64,000 bases of DNA from positions 88,170 to 152,169 of the forward strand of contig DASXFD010000091.1 of NCBI GenBank assembly GCA_036489755.1, given 5' to 3'. Below are positions 45,272-55,800 of the stretch, in pieces. The notes below the pieces were generated by a model. The model was not told the DNA's origin. It saw nothing but the letters and a program-made list of their open reading frames with translations, and did no database searches. This DNA is from JABFXX01 sp036489755. GTDB lineage: Bacteria; Myxococcota_A; Polyangia; Haliangiales; Haliangiaceae. Positions within the stretch are counted from its first letter, which is position 1, and each line of letters starts with the position of its first letter. The translations under genes were made by a program, and so were the position numbers.

Positions 45272-47059
45272 TCAGCGGTACAGCGCGTCGATGCGATCCG
45301 CGTACTTCGCGGCGATCGGCTTGCGCCGCAGCTTCATCGTCGGAGTCAGCTCGTCGCCGGCCGGCAACCACTCGTCGGGCAGCAGCGCGTAGCGCTTGAT
45401 CTGCTCGACCTGCGAGAGCTGCTCGTTCGCCTTCGCCATCGCCGCGTCGACGGCCGCGCGCAGGCCGTCGTGGGAGACGAGCTTGGCGAGCGGCAGATCG
45501 AGGCCGTGCGCGCGTGCAAATGCCATCGCGCCGTCGGGATCGAGCACTATCAGCGCGACGTTGAACGGCCGCATGTCGCCGATCACGCAGGCTTGGCCGA
45601 TCAGCGGGCTCGCGCCTTTGATCGTCGCCTCGATGTTCGCGGGCGACATGTTCTTGCCGTTCGCATTGATGATGATCTCCTTCTTGCGATCGACGATCTT
45701 CAAGAACCCGTCGGCGTCGAGCTGGCCGATATCGCCGGTGTGCAGCCAGCCGTCGGCGTCGATCGTCTCGCGCGTTTGTTCGGGCAAGTTGCGATAGCGG
45801 CGCATGACGATCGGGCCGCGCACGAGGATCTCGCCGTCGCCGGCGATGTGCAGCTCGACGCCCGGCATCGCCTGGCCGACGGTGCCGATCTTGACGGCGC
45901 CGATCGGATTCGCCGTGCCGACGCACGACAGCTCCGACATCCCCCAGACTTCGGCGATCGGAACATTGATCGCGTGGAAGAGCTCGAGCACGTCGCGCGG
46001 CGTCGGCGCGGCGCCGGTGAAGTACGCGCGCGTGCGGTCGAACCCGATCGCCGCACGCAGCGGCGCGAAGATCATCTGCTCGGCGCGCGCGCAGCCGGCG
46101 GCGAGCGCTTCGGGCACGGGTTGCCCCGCCTGCTCGAGCCGCACGCGCGCGAGCCCGGCATCGATCGCGCCGCGCACCAACGCCGCTCGCTCCGGCGCCT
46201 CGGCCGCAAACTTCGCCTCGAGCCCGGCCTTGAGCTTCTCCCACACGCGCGGCATGCCGGTGAACTCGGTCGGATGAACCTCGGCGACATGCTCGAACAA
46301 CGCGCGCGGATCCGGGCACGCGGTCACCGTGCCGCCGAGCGCGACATGCAGATAGTGCAAGCCCATGCGATCGGCGATGTGCGCGCTCGGCAGGTACGAG
46401 ATCGCTCGGGTCTCGGCGTCGAGCTTGCGCACCGCCTGAAACGAGCACAGCTCGAACATCATGTTCGCGTGCGTGAGCTCGACGCCTTTCGGCGCGCCCG
46501 TCGTGCCAGACGTATAGATGATGGTGAGTAGGTGCTCGGGTGTGACCGCGCGCCATCGCGCGTCGAAGTCGAAGCCAGCCGGCGCCGCGGCGGCGAGGCC
46601 GTCGAGATCGAGATCGCCGTCGCCGTCGATCGAGATCACGTGCTCGATCTTCGAGCCGACCGCGGCGGCGCGAACCTTCGGCAAGAACAGCTTCTCGGTC
46701 ACGATCACGCGCGCGGCCGAATCGGCCAGCAAGTGCTTCATCTGATCGACGGTCGACGTCGCGTAGATCGAGAACGGCACCGCGCCGACATGAAGCGCCG
46801 CCATATCGACGACGTTCATGTGCGGTCGGTTGAGCAACAGCAACGCGACCGCGTCGTGCGGCGCCACACCCAGCCCGGCGAAGCCAGCCGCATACGCGCG
46901 CACGCGCTCGCCGTAGTCGCGCCACGACCACGCGATGCCATCGCCCTTCGTGCGCAGCGCGACGTGATCGCCGCGGGCCGCGACGCTGATCTGGAACGCT
47001 TCGCACATCGTCGCCGCGCGAAACGCGGCCGGAGTCCCCTCTGGCAACACGACGTCCAT
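45272..47059 (-). CDS. Long-chain acyl-CoA synthetase (FadD15-like AMP-forming ligase)
   Basis: The protein has 595 residues, the expected size. The AMP-binding P-loop reads IIYTSGTTGAPKGVELTH. The A5 region contains VWGMSELSC, and the hinge/A7-A8 region contains DGWLHTGDIGQLDADGFLKIVDRKKEIIINANGKN. The C-terminal lysine-containing segment lies near the end (TMKLRRKPIAAKYADRID). It activates fatty acids to acyl-CoA via acyl-AMP, feeding beta-oxidation or lipid synthesis; the long-chain preference is by resemblance to FadD15. It is read leftward and monocistronic as far as visible. Confidence 0.93.
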   Translation of the reverse strand: MDVVLPEGTPAAFRAATMCEAFQISVAARGDHVALRTKGDGIAWSWRDYGERVRAYAAGFAGLGVAPHDAVALLLLNRPHMNVVDMAALHVGAVPFSIYATSTVDQMKHLLADSAARVIVTEKLFLPKVRAAAVGSKIEHVISIDGDGDLDLDGLAAAAPAGFDFDARWRAVTPEHLLTIIYTSGTTGAPKGVELTHANMMFELCSFQAVRKLDAETRAISYLPSAHIADRMGLHYLHVALGGTVTACPDPRALFEHVAEVHPTEFTGMPRVWEKLKAGLEAKFAAEAPERAALVRGAIDAGLARVRLEQAGQPVPEALAAGCARAEQMIFAPLRAAIGFDRTRAYFTGAAPTPRDVLELFHAINVPIAEVWGMSELSCVGTANPIGAVKIGTVGQAMPGVELHIAGDGEILVRGPIVMRRYRNLPEQTRETIDADGWLHTGDIGQLDADGFLKIVDRKKEIIINANGKNMSPANIEATIKGASPLIGQACVIGDMRPFNVALIVLDPDGAMAFARAHGLDLPLAKLVSHDGLRAAVDAAMAKANEQLSQVEQIKRYALLPDEWLPAGDELTPTMKLRRKPIAAKYADRIDALYR

Positions 47060-47172
47060 CGCCCGACGGTATACGATTTCGAGCAGTTGCGTGATCGAAG
47101 AACTTTCTCGCGACGTATGTCGATCCGGGCCCCGCTCGTTCGTCGCCTGTTCAGAGACAAAGGAGACCGACG

Positions 47173-47589
47173 ATGAAGTTCCTCGTACTTGTCAAATCCA
47201 CCAAGAATTCTGAAGCCGGCGTTCACCCCTCGGAGCAACTCATCATGGAGACGATGCGGTTCAACGAGGAGATGGTCAAAGCGGGCGTGCTGCTCGACGC
47301 GGGCGGCCTGTGGCCGAGCAATCAGGGCAAGCGCATCCGCGTCGAAGGCAAGACGCGCCGAGTCGTCGATGGCCCGTTCGCGGAGGCCAAGGAGCTCATC
47401 GGCGGCTATTGGATGATGCAGGCGAAGTCGTTCGACGACGTCGTCGAGTGGATGAATCGGTGCCCGACGTTGCAGGAGGACGGCAACGAGGTCGAGATCC
47501 GCCGGCTGATCGATGTCGGCGATTTCGCCGAGCTCAGCGACGAAGCAAACGCGCTGCACCAGCGGCTCGAAGATAACGTCAAGCGCTAG
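47173..47589 (+). CDS. YCII/DGPF-domain protein
   Basis: The 138-residue protein is of the YCII-related (DGPF) type. It opens with FLVLVKSTKNSEAGVHPSEQL, has LDAGGLWPSNQGKRI, and carries the signature RVVDGPFAEAKELIGGYWM. A good AGGAG ribosome site precedes ATG 47173. Members occur beside ECF sigma factors and are thought to bind small ligands; no activity is established. Its stop overlaps that of the convergent membrane protein at 47586. No sigma factor is adjacent here. Confidence 0.92.
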   Translation: MKFLVLVKSTKNSEAGVHPSEQLIMETMRFNEEMVKAGVLLDAGGLWPSNQGKRIRVEGKTRRVVDGPFAEAKELIGGYWMMQAKSFDDVVEWMNRCPTLQEDGNEVEIRRLIDVGDFAELSDEANALHQRLEDNVKR

Positions 47590-47939
47590 CGCCGAGAGCG
47601 TGCGCTTCGCTCGATCCGACCGACGGCCCAGCCGACCACGGTAATCGACGCGAAGCCGATCAGCAGCGCCGCTTTCCACTGCTCCTGATCGAGCAACGGC
47701 GTCGCGTCGTAACAAGCGCCCACGCCGTGCGTCAGCGTCCTCCAGAAGCCCTTGCCGACCTCGACGCGCTCCTTGTCGGCGTCGGCTGCCACCGTACCGT
47801 CGATCGACGACAACGGCTCGTCGCGAAACACCGCGACGCTGCACTTCACGACCGGCACCAACAACCAGATCACCATCACGAACGTGCCGAGTAGGCACCA
47901 TCGTGAAATCCGCCTCCAGTCCGGTCCGAGCGACCTCAC
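47586..47939 (-). CDS. Small two-helix membrane protein
   Basis: The protein has 117 residues and starts at GTG 47939. Two hydrophobic helices (about 14-34, RWCLLGTFVMVIWLLVPVV, and 88-105, AALLIGFASITVVGWAVG) flank a periplasmic loop with two cysteines. The C-terminus is basic. The family is not recognised. It is convergent with the YCII gene, the two sharing a 4-bp overlap of stop codons. Confidence 0.7.
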   Translation of the reverse strand: MRSLGPDWRRISRWCLLGTFVMVIWLLVPVVKCSVAVFRDEPLSSIDGTVAADADKERVEVGKGFWRTLTHGVGACYDATPLLDQEQWKAALLIGFASITVVGWAVGRIERSARSRR

Positions 47940-48274
47940 GGACTCAGTCTACGCGAATGCCGATTTCACGATCGCATCCGCGAGCTCGAGCGTCGTCGCC
48001 CGGCGGCCGGCTCGACACCTCGACGACGCTTGTCACGATCAAGAAGAATTGCGCATTCACGCCGCTCTTGATTGATGGCGTCGCCACGCCAGTCGACGAC
48101 GTGGCTTCGTCGCTACAGGCGGCGGCGCGCGAGCGTCAACTCGCCATCACGCCGACAGCGGAAACAAACGTCAGTTGGATCACCCAAGGCCAGCCGACGT
48201 GTCGAAATCTGGACGCTGAATCGTGTATCCCCGCGAGCTCTGGTGCGGCCCGACCATTGCTGAGTTGTGCCGGC
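47940..48274 (+). other. Gene-free region, possibly holding a degraded coding fragment
   Basis: This 335-bp stretch separates the small membrane protein start from the lipoprotein ATG at 48275. One plus frame reads through it with protein-like segments (VTIKKNCAFTPLLIDGVATPVDDVASSLQAAARE, ITPTAETNVSWITQG) but has no credible start, so it may be a remnant. I see no promoter or RNA gene. Confidence 0.4.
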
Positions 48275-48655
48275 ATGAAGTGCTCATTCCTCGTCCTTGT
48301 TGCCCTTGCTGGCTGCACCTCTGAAGAGAACTTCCCGCCGAGCGTGACGATCGGCGTCTCGGGTACGTCCGTCACCATCGAGTACGATCGCGGCACCGAT
48401 CACGACTTCAGCGGCCTGAAGGGAACTGTCAACGGCATCGATCTCGGGTCGGCCGACATCTCCGAGGGCAGCTTGCCGCAACAGGTTCTCAGCTCGCCGA
48501 TTCCGTCGTCCGCGGTGTGGCAGATCGACGCCGCCAAGGTCGGCGGGTCCGCGCATGTCGACATCGATGACGGCGGCGAAGTCTTTATTCTCGATGCAAC
48601 GATCGACTGGCTGAACACGGTGGTGACCGACTGCAGCAGCAACCTGACGTGCTGA
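48275..48655 (+). CDS. Small secreted lipoprotein
   Basis: The protein has 126 residues. ATG 48275 gives MKCSFLVLVALAGCTSEE, a clear lipobox (Cys14). The mature part is acidic and beta-rich (SVTIGVSGTSVTIEYDRG, SAHVDIDDGGEVFILDATIDWL) and ends with two cysteines. It has no known domain. The frame is open further upstream (to 47903), but the lipoprotein signal fixes the start. It is convergent with the lipoprotein ending at 48662. Confidence 0.72.
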   Translation: MKCSFLVLVALAGCTSEENFPPSVTIGVSGTSVTIEYDRGTDHDFSGLKGTVNGIDLGSADISEGSLPQQVLSSPIPSSAVWQIDAAKVGGSAHVDIDDGGEVFILDATIDWLNTVVTDCSSNLTC

Positions 48656-48661
48656 GGTCGC

Positions 48662-49540
48662 TCACGGCACGAAGTTGAGCGTGGCGGTCCCGCCGATCTC
48701 GGAGCGCACCGAGATCGTGACCAGTGATCCCGATGTTGCGGACCCGAGAACATACGTCGTGCCGTTGATCGCGGTAATCGAGCCCGTTCGATTGGCTAGG
48801 AGACCGACCTGGTCGAACAGCGAATGATCGATCACCAAGCTCCCTTGTGCCTCGGGCTCGAGACACTGAATGTTGTTGGTGCCGAATCCCGAGCTCAGTA
48901 CGATCGTGAAGTCGGTCGACTTGGTGTCAGGCGTCCACGTGATCGCGAGGTCCTGCGTGACCGACTGGTTCGTGGTCGGGGCGCCCAGCGGAATCGCCGG
49001 GACGAGGCCTGTCACCGGTCCCGGCGCGACGAACGCATTGCCGAAGAACGCCGACAGCACTTCGCCGGGCGCACTCACACGCAGGCTGTCGCCGGTCGTC
49101 CAGTATGGTCCCGACGTCGATGTGTACGTCGGGTAATAGATTGGAGAGCCTTCCGGTACCAACGTCGCGAGCGGTGCGTTTTCATCAACGATCTCGATCG
49201 TGCCGATCGTCGTCGGTACGACCGTTTGATCGATCGTCGAAATCACGCAGCAGCCGGCAATCGGCGGAGCCGCGCAGGCGTTGTCCTGCTGTGTTCCCAG
49301 GCCGACCAAGGCGGTGATTGTGAGCCGGTCAATGTCGGTGGCATCGCTCAGCGTGATGTCGGCGAATCCGACCACGGACGAGACGAACCACGCGTCGGTC
49401 GGAACCACTGCGGCGTCGGACACCGCGTCGTGAGATGAGTCGTGAGGTGCGTCCTGCACCGCGCGTCCATCGGCGGCGATGCCGGGATCCATCGAAGAGT
49501 GGCAACCGGCCAAGCCGATCATCGCAGCGAATAGGCGCAT
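48662..49540 (-). CDS. Secreted lipoprotein, unknown function
   Basis: The protein has 292 residues. ATG 49540 gives MRLFAAMIGLAGCHSS (Cys13 lipobox), an acidic His/Asp linker, then a beta-rich body. A cysteine cluster (NACAAPPIAGCC) sits in the middle of the body. The overall look is that of an extracellular binding domain. It has no catalytic motif and the family is not recognised. The upstream frame to 49579 is ignored because the signal peptide begins here. Confidence 0.72.
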   Translation of the reverse strand: MRLFAAMIGLAGCHSSMDPGIAADGRAVQDAPHDSSHDAVSDAAVVPTDAWFVSSVVGFADITLSDATDIDRLTITALVGLGTQQDNACAAPPIAGCCVISTIDQTVVPTTIGTIEIVDENAPLATLVPEGSPIYYPTYTSTSGPYWTTGDSLRVSAPGEVLSAFFGNAFVAPGPVTGLVPAIPLGAPTTNQSVTQDLAITWTPDTKSTDFTIVLSSGFGTNNIQCLEPEAQGSLVIDHSLFDQVGLLANRTGSITAINGTTYVLGSATSGSLVTISVRSEIGGTATLNFVP

Positions 49541-49955
49541 CTCGCGCGGATTTGCAGCGCGCGTGCCAGGACTAACCAAAGAGAATCATACGCGGCCGCA
49601 CCGCCATCGTAATCAGGCGGCGACACTGGTGCAGTGCGGGGCCGGGCGACGCGTGCATGATCGAGTTAGCGTCGAGTGTTCGGCGGAAGAGCTCTCGTCG
49701 AGCGAGAAGCGCTTGGCTCGGGCACGCCAGAGATTCGCGGTCGAGCTCGATATCTCGCCCGACGATCTCGATGCGCGGCTCGAGGGCTACAGTGCACACG
49801 CTCGCGATCATCAGATCGATCGCGAGCTATGTCGCACGGCGATCTTGCTGCGAAGTTTCTCGACAGTCTCGAACCACCGCGACCGCGGGCAGCGCGCCGG
49901 GGCCCGCGGCGGTCTCGCGCTTGACACGGCCCCGGCCGCGTGGGAGCCAAGTACG
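49541..49955 (+). other. Upstream region of the efflux operon with a coding-like stretch
   Basis: This 415-bp stretch lies between the lipoprotein start at 49540 (leftward) and the His-rich protein at 49956. A plus frame from GTG 49653 to about 49900 reads like real protein (VSVECSAEELSSSEKRLARARQRFAVELDISPDDLD). It is in frame with the His-rich gene, so it could be an N-terminal extension, a separate short gene or a remnant. No promoter is convincing. Confidence 0.4.
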
Positions 49956-50363
49956 ATGCACCGCCAGGCTCGTGGCGCGCAGGACCGGCGACTCCGCCGT
50001 GCCGGTGCGGTCGCGACCGCGCTGCTGGCCCTCACCTGCATGCTCGTCGTGCAGTCGAGCGAGGCCGCGGTGGTGCACGTGCGCTGCGCCGAGCATGGCG
50101 TGCTGATGCACCTGCATCCCGGTGCCGCGCCGGCGACCGCGCAGTCGTCGGGCGCGACCGCACTGCACTCGCACAAAGACGATCGGGTCGGCCACCACGA
50201 CCACTGCCTGATGGTCGCGACCAGCCACTTCGTCCAGGCCTCGGTCGCGGGGACGGCATGCACGACGGCGTCGGCGCTCGAGCTCGTCCGGCCGCCGATT
50301 CCGGTCGAGCACGTCGCGCGCGCGACCTTCCGGATCGCGCCGAAGACATCCCCGCCGGTCTGA
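49956..50363 (+). CDS. His-rich envelope protein, first gene of metal-efflux operon
   Basis: The protein has 135 residues. ATG 49956 leads into a basic N-terminus and one hydrophobic helix (about 21-41, AGAVATALLALTCMLVVQSSEA), a signal anchor or signal peptide. The mature part carries His clusters (LMHLHPG, LHSHKDD, VGHHDHC) and four or more cysteines, typical of periplasmic metal-binding partners of heavy-metal efflux systems. It lies 127 bp upstream of the outer-membrane channel gene. A role in capturing Cu, Zn, Co or similar for export is inferred from context. The start could be further upstream (see 49541-49955). Confidence 0.65.
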   Translation: MHRQARGAQDRRLRRAGAVATALLALTCMLVVQSSEAAVVHVRCAEHGVLMHLHPGAAPATAQSSGATALHSHKDDRVGHHDHCLMVATSHFVQASVAGTACTTASALELVRPPIPVEHVARATFRIAPKTSPPV

Positions 50364-50490
50364 GCCGGATCCCGGTCGCGGCGCACGTGCGTCGTGACGT
50401 CACTGCTCGCCGTGGAATCGCGGCGAGCGGGGTGGTCCCGTCCGCGCGCACACGTCGCGCGCGGATCCGTGCTCGAGCCAGGAGTTTGTC

Positions 50491-51750
50491 GTGCGACTTC
50501 TATCGATCTGTGTCACCTGCGCGCTCGCATCCGGCGTGGCGCTGGGCGGTCCTGCGGGACCACCCGCCGGCGGCGGCCTCGCGGAGCTGAGCCTTCCGGA
50601 CGCGATCCGGATCGCCCTGACCCGCAGCCCCGATAGCCTCAGTGCCGCAGAGGACGTGCGCTCGGCGCAGGGTGCCGAGCTCCAGGCTCACGCGTTCTCC
50701 AACCCGCAGATCTTCGTGTATCGGCTCGCCGAGGATCTTTCGCCATTCGCGTCGCCGGCGCCGACTCAGTTCGGCGTCACGTGGACGATCCCGATCGGCG
50801 GCAAGCGGGGCGCGGGCATCGCCGCCGCCTCTGCAGCGGTCGCCGCGGCGGAGGGAACGCGCGCCGCGTTCCAGCACCAGCTGGCGTTCAACGTGGAGAC
50901 GGCGTTCATCGCCGTGCTGCTCGATCAGTCGCAGCTCGACTTCGCGAAGCAGGACCAGCAGGGGCTCGACCAGGCGGTCGAGCTCGACGAGCTGCGCTAC
51001 AAGGACGGCAAGATCGCCTATAGCGATGTCCTCAAGCTGCGGATCCAGGCCCGCGGCGCCGACGACACCGTCCGCCAGGACGAGCTCGCCGTCTCGAATG
51101 ACCGGTCCGAGCTCGCCCGCTTGCTCGGCCAGGGTGTCCTCGCGCCGGACTTCCGGCTGGTCGGGACGCTCGCGGCCTCGCCGACCGGCGAGGCGCTGAC
51201 GGCGAGCGAGCTCTACGACCGCGCGCTCGCGAATCGCGCCGACTACAAGGCGCTCGGCGCGAGCGAGCAGAGCGCGGACTCGTCGCTCACGCGAGCCGAG
51301 CGCACGCCGATCCCGGATCTGGGCGTCCTCGTCGACTACGATCAGGTGCCAGGCAGTGCCGGACAGATCGACTTCGAGCTGAGCGCGACGATCCCGCTGT
51401 TCGACCGGAACGGCGGCAACATCGCGCAGGCCGACGCGGCGCATCGCAAGGCCGGGCTCGCGATCGAGACGATGCGGAACCAGCTCCGCTCCGACGCCGA
51501 GAAGGCCGCGGCGACGTTACAGACGAGCCGGCAGCGACTCGCGGTCTACGACCAGGACCTCCTGTCCGAGGCCAAGGAATCTCTCGATATCAGCCGCCAC
51601 GCGTACGAGCAGGGCCGCGGGTCCCTGCTCGACTTCCTCGATGCCGAGTCCAGCTACCGCGATGTCGAACGCGCGTACAGGTCCGCGGTGGCCGGCGCGA
51701 TGCTCGCCGCCGCCCAGGTCCTGTTCGTCGCCGGTGAGGAGCCCCGATGA
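50491..51750 (+). CDS. Outer-membrane channel of the RND efflux system (CusC/TolC-type)
   Basis: The protein has 419 residues and starts at GTG 50491 with AGGAG 7 nt upstream. It has a signal peptide (about 1-20), then two OEP domains: SLPDAIRIALTRSPDSLSAAEDVR, with long coiled helices such as FAKQDQQGLDQAVELDELRYKDGKIAYSDVLKLRIQA, and a second similar repeat. The segments DFELSATIPLFDRNGGNIAQADAA and GSLLDFLDAESSYRDVERAYRSAV are characteristic. It forms the trimeric channel-tunnel of a tripartite heavy-metal efflux pump. Its stop overlaps the adaptor start by 4 bp. Confidence 0.92.
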   Translation: MRLLSICVTCALASGVALGGPAGPPAGGGLAELSLPDAIRIALTRSPDSLSAAEDVRSAQGAELQAHAFSNPQIFVYRLAEDLSPFASPAPTQFGVTWTIPIGGKRGAGIAAASAAVAAAEGTRAAFQHQLAFNVETAFIAVLLDQSQLDFAKQDQQGLDQAVELDELRYKDGKIAYSDVLKLRIQARGADDTVRQDELAVSNDRSELARLLGQGVLAPDFRLVGTLAASPTGEALTASELYDRALANRADYKALGASEQSADSSLTRAERTPIPDLGVLVDYDQVPGSAGQIDFELSATIPLFDRNGGNIAQADAAHRKAGLAIETMRNQLRSDAEKAAATLQTSRQRLAVYDQDLLSEAKESLDISRHAYEQGRGSLLDFLDAESSYRDVERAYRSAVAGAMLAAAQVLFVAGEEPR

Positions 51751-52865
51751 TGATGCCTATCCGTTCTTCGATCTTCGCGCTCGCGGCGCTCGCGCTCGGC
51801 GTCGGAATGTCCGCGTGCGGCAGCTCCGACGTCGCGGCGGCGCCCACGGCACAGCCCGACCCATCGTTGTTCGTCGTCCCCGCCGAGCAACGTTCTCACC
51901 TCGACGTCGTGAAGGTCGAGCACGAGCCCGTGGTGATCCCGGTGCGCTCGCCGGCGCGGGTCGCGTTCGACGACCTGCTGACCAGCGAGGTGACCCCGCT
52001 GGTCAGCGGCAAGGTCGCGAAGGTGCTCGTACGAGAAGGCGACGTGGTCAAGGTCGGCCAGCCGCTGCTCGCGATCGCGAGCCCGGACTCGTCGGACAAC
52101 GCCGCAAACCTGGCGCGCGACCGGTCCGCGCTGCGCGGCAAGCAAACGATCCTCGCGCGCGACGAGGACCTCTATACCCACAAGGCGATCTCGCTCGAGG
52201 AGCTGCAGCAGGCTCGGCTCGACACCGAGTCCGCGCAGACCACGGTGCATGACGACGACGCGCGCGTGGCGATGACCGGCAGCACCAACGGAAACGCGCT
52301 ATTGCTCTCGCCGATCGCGGGGACCGTCGTGTCGCGCAAGGTCTCGGTCGGCGACCCGGTGCAGGCCGAGACCACGACGTGCTTCACGATCACCGACCCG
52401 ATCGCGCTCTGGGTGATCAGCCAGCTCTACCAGGAGGACCTGAACCGGGTCGCGATCGGCGATGACGTCCAGATCCGCTCGCCGGTGCTCGACACACCGA
52501 TGACGGGCAAGGTCATCTACATCGGCGCGACGATCGATCCGGATACCCTGACGATCCCGGTCCGCGTCGCCGCGCAGAATTCCAACGGGCGGCTCAAGCG
52601 GGGGATGTACGTCGACGCCGAGATCATCCCGGCGAAACCAGAGAGCGAGGTGGTGATCCCGGCGGCGGCGGTGCTGCGCGATGCCGACAACCTCCCGTTC
52701 GTGTACGTCCAGGTCCATCCCGGCACGTTCGCCCGTCGCCACGTCACGCTCGGCGCGCAGATCCCCAAAGGCTTCGTGATCGAGCAGGGGCTCGCCGACG
52801 GCACCGAGGTCCTCACCGACGGCGCGCTGTTCGTGCAGTTCGCCGACTCGCTGGAGCACGGATGA
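51747..52865 (+). CDS. RND efflux periplasmic adaptor (CusB/HlyD-type), lipid-anchored
   Basis: The 372-residue membrane-fusion protein starts at ATG 51747 within the ATGA overlap. The lipobox MSACGSS (Cys24) anchors it. Landmarks are the lipoyl/barrel-sandwich segment TSEVTPLVSGKVAKVLVREGDVVKVGQPLLAIASPD, a helical hairpin (LTRDRSAL..SLEELQQARL-like), SPIAGTVVSRKVSVGDPV, and a beta-barrel segment VIYIGATIDPDTLTIPVRV. It links the inner-membrane pump to the channel. It overlaps the pump gene by 4 bp, so the three are coupled. Confidence 0.93.
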   Translation: MMMPIRSSIFALAALALGVGMSACGSSDVAAAPTAQPDPSLFVVPAEQRSHLDVVKVEHEPVVIPVRSPARVAFDDLLTSEVTPLVSGKVAKVLVREGDVVKVGQPLLAIASPDSSDNAANLARDRSALRGKQTILARDEDLYTHKAISLEELQQARLDTESAQTTVHDDDARVAMTGSTNGNALLLSPIAGTVVSRKVSVGDPVQAETTTCFTITDPIALWVISQLYQEDLNRVAIGDDVQIRSPVLDTPMTGKVIYIGATIDPDTLTIPVRVAAQNSNGRLKRGMYVDAEIIPAKPESEVVIPAAAVLRDADNLPFVYVQVHPGTFARRHVTLGAQIPKGFVIEQGLADGTEVLTDGALFVQFADSLEHG

Positions 52866-55800
52866 TTCACAAGCTCATCCAGCTCGCGCTGCGCCAGAAG
52901 TTCGTGGTGTTCGCGCTCGCCCTCGCCACGCTCGGCGCCGGGATCTGGGCGTTCCGGGCGCTCCCGGTCGATGCCTACCCCGATCTTTCGCCGCCGTATG
53001 TCGAGATCATCACGCAGTGGGAGGGCCATGCCTCCGAAGAGGTCGAGCGGCTCATCACGATCCCGCTCGAGACCGCGCTCAACGGCGCGCCGCGGCTCGT
53101 CGTCATGCGCTCGCTGTCGATGTACGGCCTGTCCGACATCATCCTGACGTTCGACGACCGGTCCGATCCGTACTTCGATCGCGAGCAGATCTTCCAGCGC
53201 ATGGGCGAGGCGACGCTGCCGTCGGGCGTCACGCCATCGATGAGCCCGCTGTTCTCGCCGTCGGGGCTCATCTACCGCTACGTCGTCCAGAGCCCGGACC
53301 GCTCGCCGGAGGAGCTCAAGGTCATCCAGGACTGGGTGCTGTATCGCCGCTACAAGTCGATCCCCGGGATCGCCGACGACTCGGGGCTCGGCGGTGCGAC
53401 GCGCCAGTACCAGGTGGTGCTCGACCCGAACGCGCTGAACACCTATCACGTGGCCGTCTCCGACGTCGTCACCGCGCTCGCGAACAACAACCAGAACGCC
53501 GGCGGCGGCTTCTATCAGCTCGGCGGCCAGTTCTATTACGTGCGCGGGCTCGGCCGCCTGACCGACCTCGGAGACATCGGTAACGTCGTGGTCGCCACGC
53601 ACTCGGGCGTCCCGATTCACGTCAAGAGCCTCGGCAAGGTCGAGCTCGGGACGGCACCGCGGCTCGGCCAGTTCGGCTACATGGACAACGACGACGCGGT
53701 CGAGGGCGTCTTGTTCCTGCGCACTGGCGACCCCGCGCAGACGGTGCTCGAACGCGTGCGCTCGATGACGAAGTACCTCAACGAGCACGTGCTGCCGCGC
53801 GACGTCAAGGTGAAGCCGTATTACGACCGCACCGACCTCATCCACCTGACCACGCATACGGTCGAGCACAACCTGGTGTTCGGGGTGCTGCTGGTGACGC
53901 TGATCCTGGTGCTGTTCCTGCGTAGCGTCCGGACCGGGCTCATCGTCGCATCCACGATCCCGCTGGCGCTCGCGACCGCGTTCCTGTTGCTCCACGCGCG
54001 ACACGTCCCGGTCAATCTGCTGTCGCTCGGCGCGGTCGACTTCGGGATCCTCGTCGATGCCGGCGTGATCATGGTCGAGAACATCTATCGCGTGCTCGGC
54101 GAGCGCCGGACCGGCCACGACCACGCGCAGATCGGCAGCGTCGTGCTCGGAGCCGCCCGAGAGGTTGGCCGGCCGATCTTCTATTCGACCGCCGTGATCG
54201 TCGCCGCGTACTTGCCGATCTACGTCTTGACCGGCCCGTCGTCGCGGTTGTTCGTGCCGATGGCCGACACCGTGGTGTACGCGCTGCTCGGGACGCTGGT
54301 GTTCTCGCTGACGCTCCTGCCGGTCCTCTGCGTCCTGGTCATGCACAAGGGCGTGCGCGATCAGGAGGGGCCGCTGTTCGGGCGGTTCAAGCGCTGGTAT
54401 CTCCGCACGCTCGACCGCTGCTTGCAATGGCCGCGCACGACCGTCGCGGTGTGCGCGCTCACGCTCGCGGTCTCGGCGCTGACGATGTTCGGCATCGGCT
54501 CGGAGTTCATGCCCAAGCTCGACGAGGGCGCGCTGTGGGTCCGCGCGACGATGCCGTACACGATCAGCTTCGACGAATCGAAGAAGATCCCGCCGCAGAT
54601 CCGCACGATCTTGCGGAGCTTCCCGGAGGTCACGATCGTCGCCGACGAGCACGGGCGGCCCGACGACGGCACGGATCCGACCGGCTTCTACAACTGCGAG
54701 TTCTACGTCGGGTTACGGCCATCGAGTGAATGGCCCGCCGATGCCGGCGACAAGGCCGATCTCGTCGCCGCGATCCAGCGGCGGCTCTCGGTGTTCCCCG
54801 GGATCATCTTCAACTTCACGCAGCCCGCGGAGGATGCGGTCGACGAGGCCTCGACCGGGCTCAAGAGCTCGCTCGCCGTCAAGGTGTTCGGCTCCGACCT
54901 CAAGAAGCTCGAGACGATCGCCGAGCAGATCAAGGCCACGATCGCGAAGGTGCGCGGGATCGGCGATCTGACGATCGTGCGCGAGCTCGGCCAGCCGAGC
55001 CTCGACGTGAAGATCGACCGGCAGAAGGTCACGCGCTATGGCCTCGACGTCGCCACGATCGACAGCCTGATCGAGTCGGCGGTCGGCGGGGTCCCCGCGA
55101 CCCAGGTCATCCAGGGCGAGCGCCAGTTCGACCTGGTGGTCCGCATGGACCCGCGGTACCGCAACAACCCGGAGGCGATCGGCCGGCTCCTGGTCACGAC
55201 GCCCAGCGGCCAACGCCTGCCGCTCTCGAGCTTCGCGACGCTCACGGTCGGCCAGGGCGCGACGATGATCTATCGCGAGGGCAGCTCGCGCTACATCGGC
55301 GTCCAGTACTCGATCACCGGGCGCGATCTCGGCTCCACGGTTGCCGACGCACGCCGCGCGGTGGCGCGCGACGTGAAGCTCCCGCAGGGTTACGAGCTGC
55401 AGTGGGGTGGCGAGTACCGCGACTATCTCGCGGCGCGCGCGCAGATGTACGTGATCATCCCGCTCACGCTGATCCTGATCTTCTTCATCATCTTCGCCCT
55501 CTACGGCAACCTCAAATATCCGGCGTTGATCGCGATGAGCGTGTTCCTGACCATGCCCGAGGGCGGCTTGCTCGCGCTATGGGCCTTCCACACCAACCTC
55601 AGCGTGAGCTCGGCGCTCGGCTTCCTCGCGCTGTTCGGGATCTCGGTGCAGACCGGCGTGATCTTCATCAGTCACGCGAACAAGCTGCGCGGGGCCGGGA
55701 TGCCGATCGAGGACGCGACCCGCGAGTCCGCGGCGGTCCGGCTGCGCCCGATCCTCATCACGGCGCTGGTCGCGTGCGTCGGCCTCCTGCCGGCGGCGTT

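Noticed and set aside
52517..54652. 711-codon minus-strand frame opposite the RND pump
   Set aside because: Lacks coding character; the plus strand has a complete pump with overlapping operon partners.
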